A stretch of DNA of 11,692 nucleotides from Phycisphaeraceae bacterium (GTDB taxonomy: Bacteria; Planctomycetota; Phycisphaerae; Phycisphaerales; Phycisphaeraceae): contig JADZET010000144.1 of NCBI GenBank assembly GCA_020850375.1, forward strand, positions 1 through 11,692, in the 5' to 3' direction. The number at the start of each line of letters is the position of its first letter. The first letter of the stretch is position 1. Shown here piece by piece: positions 5,816-11,692 of the stretch. Below the pieces are notes generated by a model. That model worked only from the letters and a program-made list of their open reading frames with translations. It searched no databases and was not told the DNA's origin. The position numbers and the translations under genes are program-made.

Positions 5816-7714
5816 TTATTCGGGTGTGGATGAGATCGCCTCCATCACGATCGCTCCGTCACGGGTACGGATCAGGATGTCAGACTTCTCCAGGTCTTGG
5901 CGTGGGTCGGTTGTCGAGAAACGCGCCAGCTGCAGGTCGTTGGCGGTGCGGCCGTGGATGCTGTCGAAGGAGATCGGGCCGCACAGGGTCACGGCGCTGA
6001 TGCGTGCCTCGGTCAGGCATTGCTCACTGACCATGAGCTTGATCCGGCCGGAGTCGGCCTCGAGGCGCACCTTGGTGTTCTCCCATGGGCCGGTCTGCCG
6101 GTAGCGCGTGCTGCCGAAGCGGTTGCGGACCTGGACGTCGCCGGTCATGTCGCCGATGTCGAGGTCCAGCTTGGCCAGGTCGATACGCACCTGGCCGTGG
6201 ATGTTCCGCAGGAGCGTCTTGGTGGTTTCGATCCGCTCGAGCATGTGACCCGGGGTGCTGCAGCCGCCGAGGTCGTAACGGCTCCACAGGAATTGCCCTT
6301 GCACGTCGCTGGCCAACCTCACCGAGCACTGCAAGAGGTGGACGTTCCCCGTGAGGTGCGAGAGCTCGAGGTCCGTCCCGCCTGCGATGGTCAGGGGTGA
6401 TCGCCAGTCGGTGACCTTGACCTGCGTCGCAAGGTGGGGCAGGGCGATGACCGTCACGCTTACGCCCTCGGGCACGGCGACGACCAGGCGGGCGTACCCG
6501 CGCGGGCCGTGAACCTGTTCGTTACGAGTCCAGTTGGCGCGGAACACGCGCTGCACGGTGGGGGTCAGGGCCTGTCGGGGCAGGACGATGTCGGTCGGGG
6601 GATGTTGCAGGAGTGAGATGCGCGTCGCGTGGGCCATCTGTTCGCTGGGCAGGTGGTCGAGCCTGGGGTCATTCGGTCTGAGCTCGGGGTAGAGGCTTTC
6701 GTGCTGGAAGGTCGGCCAATCTCCGCGCGTGCCGCCCTTGTCGAGCCATCGCTGCCGGCTGTTCGCGGGCGTGGCGATGGGGCGGTCCTGGTCGTCGGTG
6801 ATGGTGCCCCAGAAGATTTCCCCGGCGTGGGGGCCGCTGGCCAGGTAGTCCTCGACATAGTCGGCCAGGAGCTCGATCCTCTCGACGCTTGCCTGGGCGT
6901 CCTGCTCGTCGAGGCCCAGGGCGGCCTTGTCGCCGGTGACGAGCACGTCCTGTCCCTGTGTGTGGCAGAGCTCGATCTCGCCGGGGATGCCGCAGTAGAG
7001 GACGACGTTGCGGCGGCCGTCGAGGGGGAGGGTCTGGTGGAGGGTCTGGCGGGCGAGCCGGCAGAGGGTTTCAGCGATCGCATGTTCGACGGTGTCCTGG
7101 GTCATGGCGGGCTCCTTGGGGATCATCTTGTCCAGGTCGAACCGCAGGCGGGCTCGGGCGAGTTCGAGTCGGCCCTTGACGGTCGAGGCGGGCAGGTCGC
7201 AGTAGTCGGCGATCTGTTGGACGGTGAGCTGGTTGAGGTACCGCAGGGCCAGCGGCTCACGCAGCTTCTCGGGCAGCCTGGTCATGGCCTGCCAGAGCTG
7301 GTCTTTGGCGGGGGACGGGTCGTGGGACGGCGCTTTGTCGGGCTCCACGGCGGGTGACTGGTCGAGATTGATCAGCGAGGAGTAAGGGCCGGCGTGGCGT
7401 CGCCGCCAGGTCTGTGCCTGGCTGCGCACGATGCCGCGGAGCCAGCGGGGGAAGCGATCGGGGTCGGCCAGTTGCGCGAGCCGGCAGTAAGCGAGGATGA
7501 AGGCTTCCTGCACGACGTCCTCGGCGTCGGCCGGCTGGCCCACCATTCCCCGCGCCACCACCATCGCCCAGCCCTGGTGCCGACGCACGAGTTGGGTGAA
7601 GGCGAGGCGTGAGCCGTCCCGGGCTTGTCTGACCAGTTCGGCGTCGGCGATGATTGCTGGGTCTACGCGGCCCAAGAGCTCAGCCTCCTCTCGGTATGGT
7701 TCCTGGTGGATCAT
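5816..7714 (-). CDS. ECF sigma factor fused to a large beta-repeat C-terminal module
   Basis: A 632-residue protein from the chosen start. Residues about 23-107 form sigma region 2 (LVRQARDGSRLAFTQLVRR, then AEDVVQEAFILAYCRL and FPRWLRGIVRSQAQTWRRR). Residues about 140-195 form region 4, with the helix-turn-helix LTVQQIADYCDLPASTVKGRL. An ordinary ECF factor would end near 200. Here the frame continues for about 430 residues: a mixed segment of unknown fold (204-405), then alternating hydrophobic/polar strands (about 408-627; for example VHLLQCSVRL, VRIDLAKLDLDIGDMTGDVQV, RIKLMV) like DUF4097-type beta-solenoids. No membrane helix is apparent, so the whole protein should be cytoplasmic. A GTG at 7819 would add 35 residues of non-sigma-like sequence; the ATG at 7714 gives a normal ECF N-terminus, though its ribosome site is weak. 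The C-terminal part may sense a signal or restrain the sigma factor; that is inference. Confidence 0.75.
   Translation of the reverse strand: MIHQEPYREEAELLGRVDPAIIADAELVRQARDGSRLAFTQLVRRHQGWAMVVARGMVGQPADAEDVVQEAFILAYCRLAQLADPDRFPRWLRGIVRSQAQTWRRRHAGPYSSLINLDQSPAVEPDKAPSHDPSPAKDQLWQAMTRLPEKLREPLALRYLNQLTVQQIADYCDLPASTVKGRLELARARLRFDLDKMIPKEPAMTQDTVEHAIAETLCRLARQTLHQTLPLDGRRNVVLYCGIPGEIELCHTQGQDVLVTGDKAALGLDEQDAQASVERIELLADYVEDYLASGPHAGEIFWGTITDDQDRPIATPANSRQRWLDKGGTRGDWPTFQHESLYPELRPNDPRLDHLPSEQMAHATRISLLQHPPTDIVLPRQALTPTVQRVFRANWTRNEQVHGPRGYARLVVAVPEGVSVTVIALPHLATQVKVTDWRSPLTIAGGTDLELSHLTGNVHLLQCSVRLASDVQGQFLWSRYDLGGCSTPGHMLERIETTKTLLRNIHGQVRIDLAKLDLDIGDMTGDVQVRNRFGSTRYRQTGPWENTKVRLEADSGRIKLMVSEQCLTEARISAVTLCGPISFDSIHGRTANDLQLARFSTTDPRQDLEKSDILIRTRDGAIVMEAISSTPE
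7103..7117 (-). promoter_or_regulatory. In-frame internal ribosome site and ATG at the sigma/C-module junction
   Basis: On the - strand AAGGAG (7117-7112) stands 6 nt before an in-frame ATG (7105-7103), exactly where sigma region 4 ends and the C-terminal module begins. It is a better ribosome site than that of the full-length start. Initiation here would give a separate 429-residue protein beginning MTQDTVEHAIAETL. It may be a relic of two once separate genes, an active second start, or chance from the Lys-Glu codons AAG GAG. Confidence 0.45.
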
Positions 7715-7969
7715 CTCTAACAACCTAGACGCGGTGTGTCCCGCTCCGGCAAGAGAAAACGGGGGACGGATGAAGTTTTTTCCTCTTTGGTGGGGCTGGC
7801 TGTGGAGGGGAACGCGCACCCCTGATGATTTTCGCGTTTGGGGCGTTGCCCGAAGCTTGCGGGGGGGCTATCTTGAAGTGTGGACATCTTGCTCCGCTGT
7901 CAGGAGTTGGGTTCGGTTGGCGTCGTGGGGCTCTGGGCCGTTCTGGCTGTGGGCGCGGAGGATTGAGGC
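7715..7969. other. Divergent intergenic region between the sigma fusion and zinc-ribbon gene
   Basis: These 255 bp separate two divergent starts. A small hairpin, AGGGG/CCCCT around 8 nt (7806-7823), and a G7 run near 7861 are visible. No convincing sigma70-like box pair was found on either strand, so the promoters may be of another sigma class. A GTG at 7819 could extend the sigma gene into this gap but is judged unlikely. Confidence 0.4.
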
Positions 7970-9454
7970 ATGGCGACGATGCAGATCCATTGCCCGGGGT
8001 GCCATGGGGCGCTGCGCGTGCCGGTCGAGGCGGTGGGGCGGCATGGGCGTTGCCCGGTGTGCAAGACCAAGTTTCTGATCCCCAAGCCGGCGGAGCTGTT
8101 CGAGGAGGCGGTGACGAACTGGCTGGAGGAGGACCTCGAGCGGGAGGAGCAGGAAGAGGATCAGGCGACCGCGACGGGTGAGCCGACGACGGCAGATCAG
8201 CGGGCGGCACGAGGCGATTCGCCCCGGTCGGAGGAGCCGACGGTCACCTCGCCGCCGTCCGAGGCCCGGCCGAGCCGGCCCAAGACGGTCAAGCCCACCC
8301 GGGCCGCCAGCCAGATCGTCTCGGGCGACACGGTGATGGGCCAGGCCATCGAGGGCCATTCCAAGGCGCCGGCCGGGCCGCCCGCCGATGAGTCGGCCGA
8401 TGCCGCCGCGTCGTCGAAAGCCTCCGAAACCCCGGAACCCCCGGAACCCCCGGAAGGCCCGGAAGGTCCGGAAGGCCTGGAGGCCGCGACCAACGATGAC
8501 GCCTCACCGCCGCCGGCCGCGCCGATCGTCTCGACCTCGGCCTATCCGACGAGCCTGCACGTCACCGAGCCGATCCCGCGCTTGGTGGTCAACCAGGTGA
8601 CGCAGTACGGCGTGACGCTGAGCTTCGACTCGATCTGGCTCGAGCACGACGGGTTCCGGGCGTCGCTGCCGATGGCGTGCCCGTTCTGCGGCAAGAGCGA
8701 GCGCAAGGACCTGCTGGTCCGGCCGATGATCTTCGCGGAGAACTCGCTGACGCCGTCGAAGAACGCGATGCAGCTCGAGGCGGAGTATCGCCAGCCGGTC
8801 AAGGATCACCAGCCGACGCACTTCCTGTCGATCATGGGGCGATTGGCCAACATGTCCAAGCCGTTCGACAGCTCGGTGCTGTATTACACGTGCGGCAAGC
8901 ACAGCGGGGGGATCCTGGACTGCGCGAGCCGGCTGCGGCCGGACGGGGGATGGACGTGCACGATCAAGTTCGAGCATGGGCCGACGGCGCTGGCGTGGCT
9001 CAGCCGGGTCAACGGCGTCTGCGGGCGCGAGCACATGCTGCTCGAGCAGGACCTCGCGGCGCTGGCGAGCGACGCGTGGTCGCAGATCTCCGAGAACACG
9101 CGGCAGCGGCTGGCGGTGTGGTGCAAGTTCGGGCCGGGCGAGCAGTTCAGGCATTACATCAGCGACGCGGAGATGAGCAAGCACGACGCGGGGCTGGCGG
9201 GGATCGTGATCACCAGCCATCGGCTGATCTTTCACAAGTATCACAGCCACGGGGAGATCTCGCTCAATGAGGAGGCGTCGCTGATCGTGCGGCGGAGCGG
9301 GATCACGGCGTCGATCTCGGTGGAGAACGCGTCGGGACGGTACAAGCTCGGGAAGCTGAGCGCCAAGGACGTGGCGACGCTGATCGAGGCGATGAGCCAT
9401 GCGCCGAAGATTCGGGTGACGGTGACGACGGCGGAGGCGAGTCCGGAGGGGTAG
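7970..9454 (+). CDS. MJ0042-like zinc-ribbon protein with acidic Pro/Glu linker, unknown function
   Basis: A 494-residue protein of unknown function, with no signal peptide or membrane helix. The N-terminal zinc ribbon has C8-x2-C11 and C28-x2-C31 (HCPGCHG, RCPVCKTKF), the MJ0042 type abundant in planctomycetes. Residues about 45-200 form a low-complexity, probably disordered linker rich in E, P, A and S, including six E-x-x units at 153-170. A folded C-terminal half (about 205-490) holds CPFCG (C237, C240) and two further cysteines (C308, C318) that could make a second metal site. It ends in a beta-rich segment (about 400-480; GLAGIVITSHRLIFHKYHSHGEISL) reminiscent of bacterial PH/GRAM-like domains. 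The start is set by GGAGG (7957-7961) 8 nt before the ATG. It is divergent from the sigma fusion; a shared role is possible but unproven. Confidence 0.7.
   Translation: MATMQIHCPGCHGALRVPVEAVGRHGRCPVCKTKFLIPKPAELFEEAVTNWLEEDLEREEQEEDQATATGEPTTADQRAARGDSPRSEEPTVTSPPSEARPSRPKTVKPTRAASQIVSGDTVMGQAIEGHSKAPAGPPADESADAAASSKASETPEPPEPPEGPEGPEGLEAATNDDASPPPAAPIVSTSAYPTSLHVTEPIPRLVVNQVTQYGVTLSFDSIWLEHDGFRASLPMACPFCGKSERKDLLVRPMIFAENSLTPSKNAMQLEAEYRQPVKDHQPTHFLSIMGRLANMSKPFDSSVLYYTCGKHSGGILDCASRLRPDGGWTCTIKFEHGPTALAWLSRVNGVCGREHMLLEQDLAALASDAWSQISENTRQRLAVWCKFGPGEQFRHYISDAEMSKHDAGLAGIVITSHRLIFHKYHSHGEISLNEEASLIVRRSGITASISVENASGRYKLGKLSAKDVATLIEAMSHAPKIRVTVTTAEASPEG
8426..8479 (+). repeat. Six 9-nt in-frame repeats encoding E-x-x triplets
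   Basis: Six units close to GAACCCCCG/GAAGGCCCG run in tandem and encode ETP, EPP, EPP, EGP, EGP, EGL in the linker of the zinc-ribbon protein. Units 2 and 3 are identical. Since the unit is a multiple of three, copy-number change would alter linker length without breaking the frame. Confidence 0.8.
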
Positions 9455-9468
9455 GGGTAAGGGACGGC

Positions 9469-9903
9469 TTAGATGTGCGTGATGGTGATGTCACCCCAGG
9501 TTCGCTGGAAGTATTCCGCGGCCAGACGGCGGTGGCATTGTTCGGCAGTCGGCTCGGCGCAGAGCAGGCAGGCGTCGGCGAAGAGGTCTTTCGATAACAC
9601 GTCGGCGGCGTGGCGCTTTTCCAGCAGGTCGCGGTAGATCGGGACGTACTGCTGCCAGGTGATCTGGCCGGCCTTGTAGCCTTCGAGGAGTTCCTTGGAC
9701 GGGGCGAGGAGGGGCAGGTGCTGGTAGTCGATGCCCAGGATGGTTCGGCAGAAGTAGGCCAGGTCGTCCTGCTTGGTGAAACCGGCGAGCTGCGAGCGGT
9801 TCCAGAGACGGGTGTCGAGCAAGCGGCGGACGTGGTGCTGGCGAAGCAGATCGAAGAACTGCTGGGCGGATTTGCCGGAGAAGCCGAGGGTGTAGAGGTT
9901 CAT
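9469..9903 (-). CDS. DUF488 family protein
   Basis: A 144-residue cytoplasmic protein of the DUF488 family, whose biochemical role is not established. It begins MNLYTLGFSGKSAQQFFDLL, the usual 'lYTiGfS....F...L' opening. Then come VRRLLDTRLWNRSQLAGFTK (the D.R position of the family), LGIDYQHLPLLAPS, a W-QQYVPIYRDLL stretch, and near the C-terminus LLCAEPTAEQCHRRLAAEYF, the family's 'LLC.E....CHR..la' signature with two cysteines and a histidine. The ATG at 9903 was chosen because it gives exactly the family N-terminus; an upstream in-frame ATG at 9987 would add 28 residues of unrelated sequence. The ribosome site is weak. It is divergent from the MNT-HEPN pair with 149 bp between starts. DUF488 genes are often found in mobile or defence-like neighbourhoods, but nothing here proves such a role. 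Confidence 0.8.
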   Translation of the reverse strand: MNLYTLGFSGKSAQQFFDLLRQHHVRRLLDTRLWNRSQLAGFTKQDDLAYFCRTILGIDYQHLPLLAPSKELLEGYKAGQITWQQYVPIYRDLLEKRHAADVLSKDLFADACLLCAEPTAEQCHRRLAAEYFQRTWGDITITHI

Positions 9904-9986
9904 GGGCTTATGCTCATTCGGGAGCGATGTTGACCTGCCGTCTGACCGGGAAGAAGGGGCGGCAAAAGAGGTGGATGCGGCGGGCA

Positions 9987-10015
9987 TTGTTTGCGGAATA
10001 TGTGGTTAGAATAAG
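9987..10015 (+). promoter_or_regulatory. Possible promoter of the MNT-HEPN operon
   Basis: An AT-rich patch stands out in GC-rich DNA. TTGTTT (9987-9992) and AATAAG (10010-10015) are 17 bp apart; alternatively TAGAAT (10007-10012) matches the -10 consensus at 5 of 6 but then lacks a well-spaced -35. It lies 38 bp or more before the GTG at 10053. Confidence 0.3.
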
Positions 10016-10040
10016 CTATTGTTCCCCAGACCGTGCGATC

Positions 10041-10046
10041 GGGAGG
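10041..10046 (+). promoter_or_regulatory. Shine-Dalgarno deciding the MNT start
   Basis: GGGAGG lies 6 nt before the GTG at 10053. It is the strongest ribosome site near this gene and argues against the upstream ATG at 9927. Confidence 0.7.
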
Positions 10047-10052
10047 CGAAGC

Positions 10053-10373
10053 GTGATCGACGAATCAACCATCGAAAGGGCAGTGGAATTGCTGCTTGAA
10101 GCCGCGCCGGTGGGATCGCGGGTGATCCTGTTCGGCTCGTATGCGCGTGGGGATGCTCATGGTCGCAGCGATGTGGACTTTCTGGTCGTCGAGCCCGAAG
10201 TTCAGGACAGGCAGGCGGAGATGGTACGGTTGGCCGAGGTGCTGCGGCCGCTGCGTCTGCCGGTTGACGTGCTGGTGACGAGCCAGGAGCGGTTCGAATA
10301 CTGGCGGCAGACGCCCAACACGGTGATCCATCGCGCAGCCCGGGAAGGCAGGGTGTATGGACAGGTCGCGTGA
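10053..10373 (+). CDS. MNT-family nucleotidyltransferase (antitoxin-type)
   Basis: A 106-residue minimal nucleotidyltransferase, the usual partner of HEPN proteins. It carries the complete polymerase-beta motif GSYARGDAHGRSDVD (G28 to D42, spacing GS-x10-DxD) with D40 and D42 as metal ligands, and a third acidic candidate at D72 in VDVLV. The site therefore looks catalytically intact. In MntA/HepT type systems such a protein neutralises the HEPN RNase by attaching AMP to a tyrosine. The GTG at 10053 is chosen because GGGAGG (10041-10046) lies 6 nt upstream and the protein then has normal family length. A longer frame from 9927 adds 42 residues that look non-coding and would run over the promoter. 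It overlaps the HEPN gene by 17 bp, implying coupled translation. Confidence 0.85.
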   Translation: MIDESTIERAVELLLEAAPVGSRVILFGSYARGDAHGRSDVDFLVVEPEVQDRQAEMVRLAEVLRPLRLPVDVLVTSQERFEYWRQTPNTVIHRAAREGRVYGQVA

Positions 10374-10782
10374 GTTCGCTCGTGAACTGCTGGCTAAGGC
10401 CCAGGGTGACGGCTGGGTGGTGGCCCGGCTGATCGACGACGCCGATGCCCCGGTCTGGGTGGTGGGTTTCCACGCGCAGCAGGCGACGGAAAAAGCGATC
10501 AAGGCGGTGATGGCTCATCGCGGGATTGAGTATCCGCTGACGCACAACCTTGGGGCATTGCTCGACCTCCTGCGGGATCGACAGGTTGACCTGCCGGCCG
10601 ATGCATCGAAGTTGCCGCAGCTGACTCCGTTCGGCGTCATGCTGCGATATCCCGACGAACGCGAGGTCGGCGAGGGATGGTCGCTGGATCGGAAGTGGGC
10701 GCGTGGCGCGGTCGATCGCACGTTGCAGTGGGCGGCGGCGATCATCGGTCTGTATGGCCAACGCAGTGAACCATTACCGTAG
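10357..10782 (+). CDS. HEPN domain protein (toxin-type partner of MNT)
   Basis: A 141-residue helical protein of the HEPN superfamily (COG2250-like). The hallmark helix FHAQQATEKAIKAVM (38-52) leads into HRGIEYPLTHNLGALLDLL, the 'G..YP.TH.L..LL' element. A later segment LTPFGVMLRYPDE (89-101) is also characteristic. Active HEPN RNases usually show R-x4-6-H; here R55 and H63 are separated by seven residues (RGIEYPLTH), so RNase activity is uncertain and the protein might act on nucleotides or be inactive. GGAAGG (10343-10348) lies 8 nt before the ATG, inside the end of the MNT gene. The two-gene overlap in MNT-then-HEPN order is the standard toxin-antitoxin layout. The C-terminus converges on der, with 21 bp between stops. 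Confidence 0.8.
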   Translation: MDRSREFARELLAKAQGDGWVVARLIDDADAPVWVVGFHAQQATEKAIKAVMAHRGIEYPLTHNLGALLDLLRDRQVDLPADASKLPQLTPFGVMLRYPDEREVGEGWSLDRKWARGAVDRTLQWAAAIIGLYGQRSEPLP

Positions 10783-10789
10783 CGACGGT
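10776..10789. terminator. Small hairpin between convergent HEPN and der stops
   Basis: ACCGT and ACGGT pair around AGCG, overlapping the HEPN stop codon. The stem is only 5 bp with no T-tract, so termination here is doubtful, but it is the only dyad in the 21-bp convergent gap. Confidence 0.2.
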
Positions 10790-10803
10790 GCAACGTCATC
10801 GCG

Positions 10804-11692
10804 TCACGGCTGCTGATCGTCCTCGGGCAGGTCGTCGAGGTCGGCTTCGTCGCTGTCGTCGAGCAGGTCGGCATCGTCTGGAGATTCGGAGGCGAGTTTT
10901 TCGGCTTGTTCGGCCTGCTGCCGCTCGAGTTCGTCGGCGAGTTTGCGGATGTCGGCGTCGGGGCTCGGCGCGGCTGCGGTGGCGCGGGTGCCGCCGCCTT
11001 GGCCGCGGCCGCGAATAATGAGGCGGATGGGGACTTCGCTGAAGGGGACGACGTCGCGCAGGCGGTTGAGGAAGAATCGCTCCCAGTGCTGGTCGAAGAG
11101 TTCGGGGTTGTTGACCCATAGGCCGAGGGTCGGGGGATGGACGGCGACCTGGGCGGCGTAGTAGATCTTGGGTCGTTTGCCGGCCTTGGCGGAGGGCAGG
11201 GCGCCGTTGGCCAGGACCTGCTCGATCATGCGGTTGAGCTCGCCGGTGGTGACGCGGTGGCCGGCTTGCTGGTGCAGGTTCAGGGCCATGGCCAGGAGGT
11301 CGCGGACGCCTTCACCCTTCTGGGCGCTGACGAAGGCGGCGGGGGCATACGTCAAACCCTTGAGGGCTTTGTCGAGGTACTTGAGGTATTCGTCCTGGGT
11401 GTGCTTTTCCTCGACGAGGTCCCACTTGTTGATGACCACGACGGTGGGCTTGTAGTGCTTGAGCAGCTCGTTGATGATCTGCCGATCGACCTGGCTGGTG
11501 GCGAGGGTGGCGTCGATGAGGAGGATGGCGACGTCGGCGCGGCGGAGCGAGCGCAGGGAGCGGTGGTGGGAGTAGAACTCGATGTCGCCGTCGAGGGCGC
11601 GCGTGCGGCGGAGGCCGGCGGTGTCGATGGCGGTGATGGACTTGCCGTTGACGTCGAAGCGGACGTCGACGGAGTCGCGGGTGGTACCGGGC
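10804..11692 (-). CDS. der: GTPase Der (EngA), C-terminal part, with acidic tail
   Basis: The window holds the last 295 codons; the start and the first GTPase domain lie beyond the right edge. Der is an essential tandem-GTPase that helps mature the 50S ribosomal subunit. Visible from the second GTPase domain are G2 PGTTRDSVDV, G3 DTAGLRR, DIEFYSHHRSLRSLRRADV, G4 NKWD and G5 VSAQKG. The KH-like C-terminal domain follows (GELNRMIEQVL, RPKIYYAAQVAVHPPTLGLWVN, FFLNRLRDVVPFSEVPIRLIIRGR). After it come about 70 residues not usual for Der: a Gly/Ala stretch, a charged helix-like segment (IRKLADELERQQAEQAEKLA) and an Asp/Glu-rich end (DDADLLDDSDEADLDDL). The tail may be planctomycete-specific; its role is unknown. 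Confidence 0.9.
   Translation of the reverse strand, partial: PGTTRDSVDVRFDVNGKSITAIDTAGLRRTRALDGDIEFYSHHRSLRSLRRADVAILLIDATLATSQVDRQIINELLKHYKPTVVVINKWDLVEEKHTQDEYLKYLDKALKGLTYAPAAFVSAQKGEGVRDLLAMALNLHQQAGHRVTTGELNRMIEQVLANGALPSAKAGKRPKIYYAAQVAVHPPTLGLWVNNPELFDQHWERFFLNRLRDVVPFSEVPIRLIIRGRGQGGGTRATAAAPSPDADIRKLADELERQQAEQAEKLASESPDDADLLDDSDEADLDDLPEDDQQP

Noticed and set aside
7715..7819. 35-residue N-terminal extension of the sigma fusion from a GTG at 7819
   Set aside because: The added residues are not sigma-like, and ECF proteins normally start close to region 2, as the ATG at 7714 gives.
9927..10052. 42-residue N-terminal extension of the MNT protein from an ATG at 9927
   Set aside because: It is not family-like, crosses the likely promoter, and the GTG at 10053 has a strong Shine-Dalgarno.

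Overview
The window is GC-rich bacterial DNA that most resembles a planctomycete, probably of the Phycisphaerae type. This is inferred from gene content and was not tested by comparison. The supporting genes are an MJ0042-like CxxC zinc-ribbon protein with a long acidic Pro/Glu linker, an ECF sigma factor with a very large C-terminal extension, a two-module ABC-2 permease, and a TIM-barrel sugar phosphate isomerase/epimerase start. The + strand is visibly G-rich throughout: + strand genes favour G and - strand genes favour C at third positions, so the + strand is probably the leading strand. No rRNA, tRNA, CRISPR array or insertion sequence was seen.

Left region (1-1966): the 5' end of a sugar phosphate isomerase/epimerase-like gene runs off the left edge on the - strand. 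It is divergent from a GT-C type membrane glycosyltransferase (389-1720, +), which has a good sigma70-like promoter. Just past the glycosyltransferase lies a 41-bp near-exact copy of the isomerase 5' end, a broken remnant with no gene behind it. Envelope region (1967-5773): a 661-residue ABC-2 permease (-) lies head to head with lptB (+), the ATPase of the lipopolysaccharide transport machine. The lptB stop overlaps the start of an RsuA/RluB-type rRNA pseudouridine synthase by 8 bp. A perfect 8-bp-arm palindrome sits in the divergent gap.

Regulatory region (5816-9454): an ECF sigma factor (-) continues in frame into a roughly 430-residue soluble module ending in a DUF4097-like beta-repeat region. 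A strong Shine-Dalgarno plus ATG sits exactly at the domain junction. Divergent from it is a zinc-ribbon/linker/beta-domain protein (+) of unknown function.

Right region (9469-11692): a DUF488 protein (-) is divergent from an overlapping MNT nucleotidyltransferase-HEPN pair (+), a toxin-antitoxin type module. The HEPN gene converges on the 3' part of der (-), the double-GTPase ribosome assembly factor, which has a long acidic tail and continues past the right edge.

The genes read as several short, largely independent units. Envelope building (GT-C enzyme, lptB, permease) and ribosome maturation (pseudouridine synthase, Der) are the recognisable housekeeping themes. The sigma-beta-repeat fusion and its divergent zinc-ribbon neighbour are the least explained part.
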